Positions 63,733 through 64,000 of a stretch of 64,000 nucleotides of DNA are shown piece by piece (within the stretch, counting starts at the first letter, position 1; each line of letters starts with the position of its first letter). Below the pieces are notes generated by a model. The model saw nothing but the letters and a program-made list of their open reading frames with translations. It searched no databases and had not been told where the DNA came from. This DNA comes from a virus. A program made the translations under genes and the position numbers. The DNA lies in IMG/VR virus record IMGVR_UViG_3300009184_000001, positions 30,441-94,440 of that record; one strand, written 5' to 3'.

Positions 63733-64000
63733 TAGTATTTAGCCGACCAAGGAGTGCAAAACTTACAAGAACCAGCCGCAGACTCATCATGGAAACAACC
63801 TGTGTCCCACTTCCAAGTAATCGAAGTCTCCGATGGAGGACAGTTACGAGCCTGCACAACCTTCAAAATACGAATCTCATCATCCGACTCAACTGGCTCA
63901 AGACCAAGAATAACATCCGAATCCTGAAAGAATGACGAAGAATAACCAATAGAGTCAGCTGACACCTTGCCACCTTTCATCTTCCACAACAATGTTTGTG
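63732..64000 (-). CDS. Replicative DnaB-like helicase, C-terminal end (partial)
   Basis: The frame is open to the window edge, so only the last 89 or so residues are seen. GGKVSADSIGYSSSFFQDSD, VILGLEPVESDDEIRILKVV and QARNCPPSETSITWKWDTGC resemble the end of RecA-fold DnaB/RepA helicases. A final CKFCTPWSAKY adds a Cys-x2-Cys. It shares its stop with the primase start. The start lies outside the window. Confidence 0.65.
   Translation of the reverse strand, partial: QTLLWKMKGGKVSADSIGYSSSFFQDSDVILGLEPVESDDEIRILKVVQARNCPPSETSITWKWDTGCFHDESAAGSCKFCTPWSAKY

Noticed and set aside
1-64000. CRISPR array
   Set aside because: No regularly spaced direct repeats with unique spacers were seen. The Cas4-like protein belongs to the recombination operon.
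1-64000. Tape measure, tail tube or integrase genes
   Set aside because: None is recognisable here. They may lie outside the window or be absent, so neither tail type nor lysogeny can be decided.

Overview
The window is a 64 kb piece of an AT-rich, tailed double-stranded DNA phage genome that most likely infects an actinobacterium. Direct evidence for a phage is a terminase large subunit, portal, scaffold, an N4-gp56-type major capsid protein, collagen-like tail fibres and two different cell-wall lysins. Evidence for an actinobacterial host is two WhiB-family iron-sulfur regulators (37253-37471 and 54816-55157), an MSMEG_6728-type glycosylase-like protein and a DUF2746-like membrane protein. 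The low GC content points to a low-GC actinobacterium such as the freshwater lineages; that host guess is inference. Both ends of the window cut through genes, so the genome is larger than 64 kb.

Layout. (1) 1-21265, minus strand, late genes, read from right to left: a strong promoter at 21030-21058, a small heat-shock protein, a tRNA-Trp gene and a tRNA-like remnant, small zinc proteins, an NlpC/P60 lipoprotein, a holin/M23 lysin/membrane lysis group, small virion-like proteins, terminase, portal, scaffold, capsid, a connector-like protein, then a run of tail-fibre genes including one with an SGNH-hydrolase domain. (2) 21391-37471, plus strand: an accessory/early island of about forty mostly tiny genes (zinc knuckles, acidic peptides, HTH, HNH, HicA-like, WhiB) around a MoxR-type AAA+ ATPase and a zincin-VWA protein. 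This island holds four long non-coding stretches (22680-23048, 23661-23924, 24433-24811, 27206-27823) packed with stable inverted repeats, including a roughly 480-nt ornate structured RNA and a pair of tandem, covarying H-type pseudoknots. (3) 37524-64000, minus strand: a class II ribonucleotide reductase, a DpdA-like/HAD-like/nucleotidyltransferase group, a 7.7 kb block of low-complexity proteins, then recombination and replication (SpoVS-like protein, RuvC, PD-(D/E)XK nucleases, Cas4-like nuclease, RecA, family A DNA polymerase, a probable ssDNA-binding protein, SNF2 helicase, Toprim primase and the end of a DnaB-like helicase). A bidirectional terminator at 37475-37513 separates regions 2 and 3.

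Genes are tightly packed, with ATGA, TAATG and TAGTG overlaps that indicate translational coupling, and with strong AAGGAG ribosome sites. A short oriented motif (consensus CCNRACACAAACA, usually in or just after a hairpin) recurs in intergenic gaps on both strands and always reads with transcription there. It resembles in organisation the start-associated sequences of cluster K mycobacteriophages. The most promising undescribed material is the set of structured RNAs in the plus-strand island, this dispersed motif, and the ATPase/zincin-VWA pair next to them.
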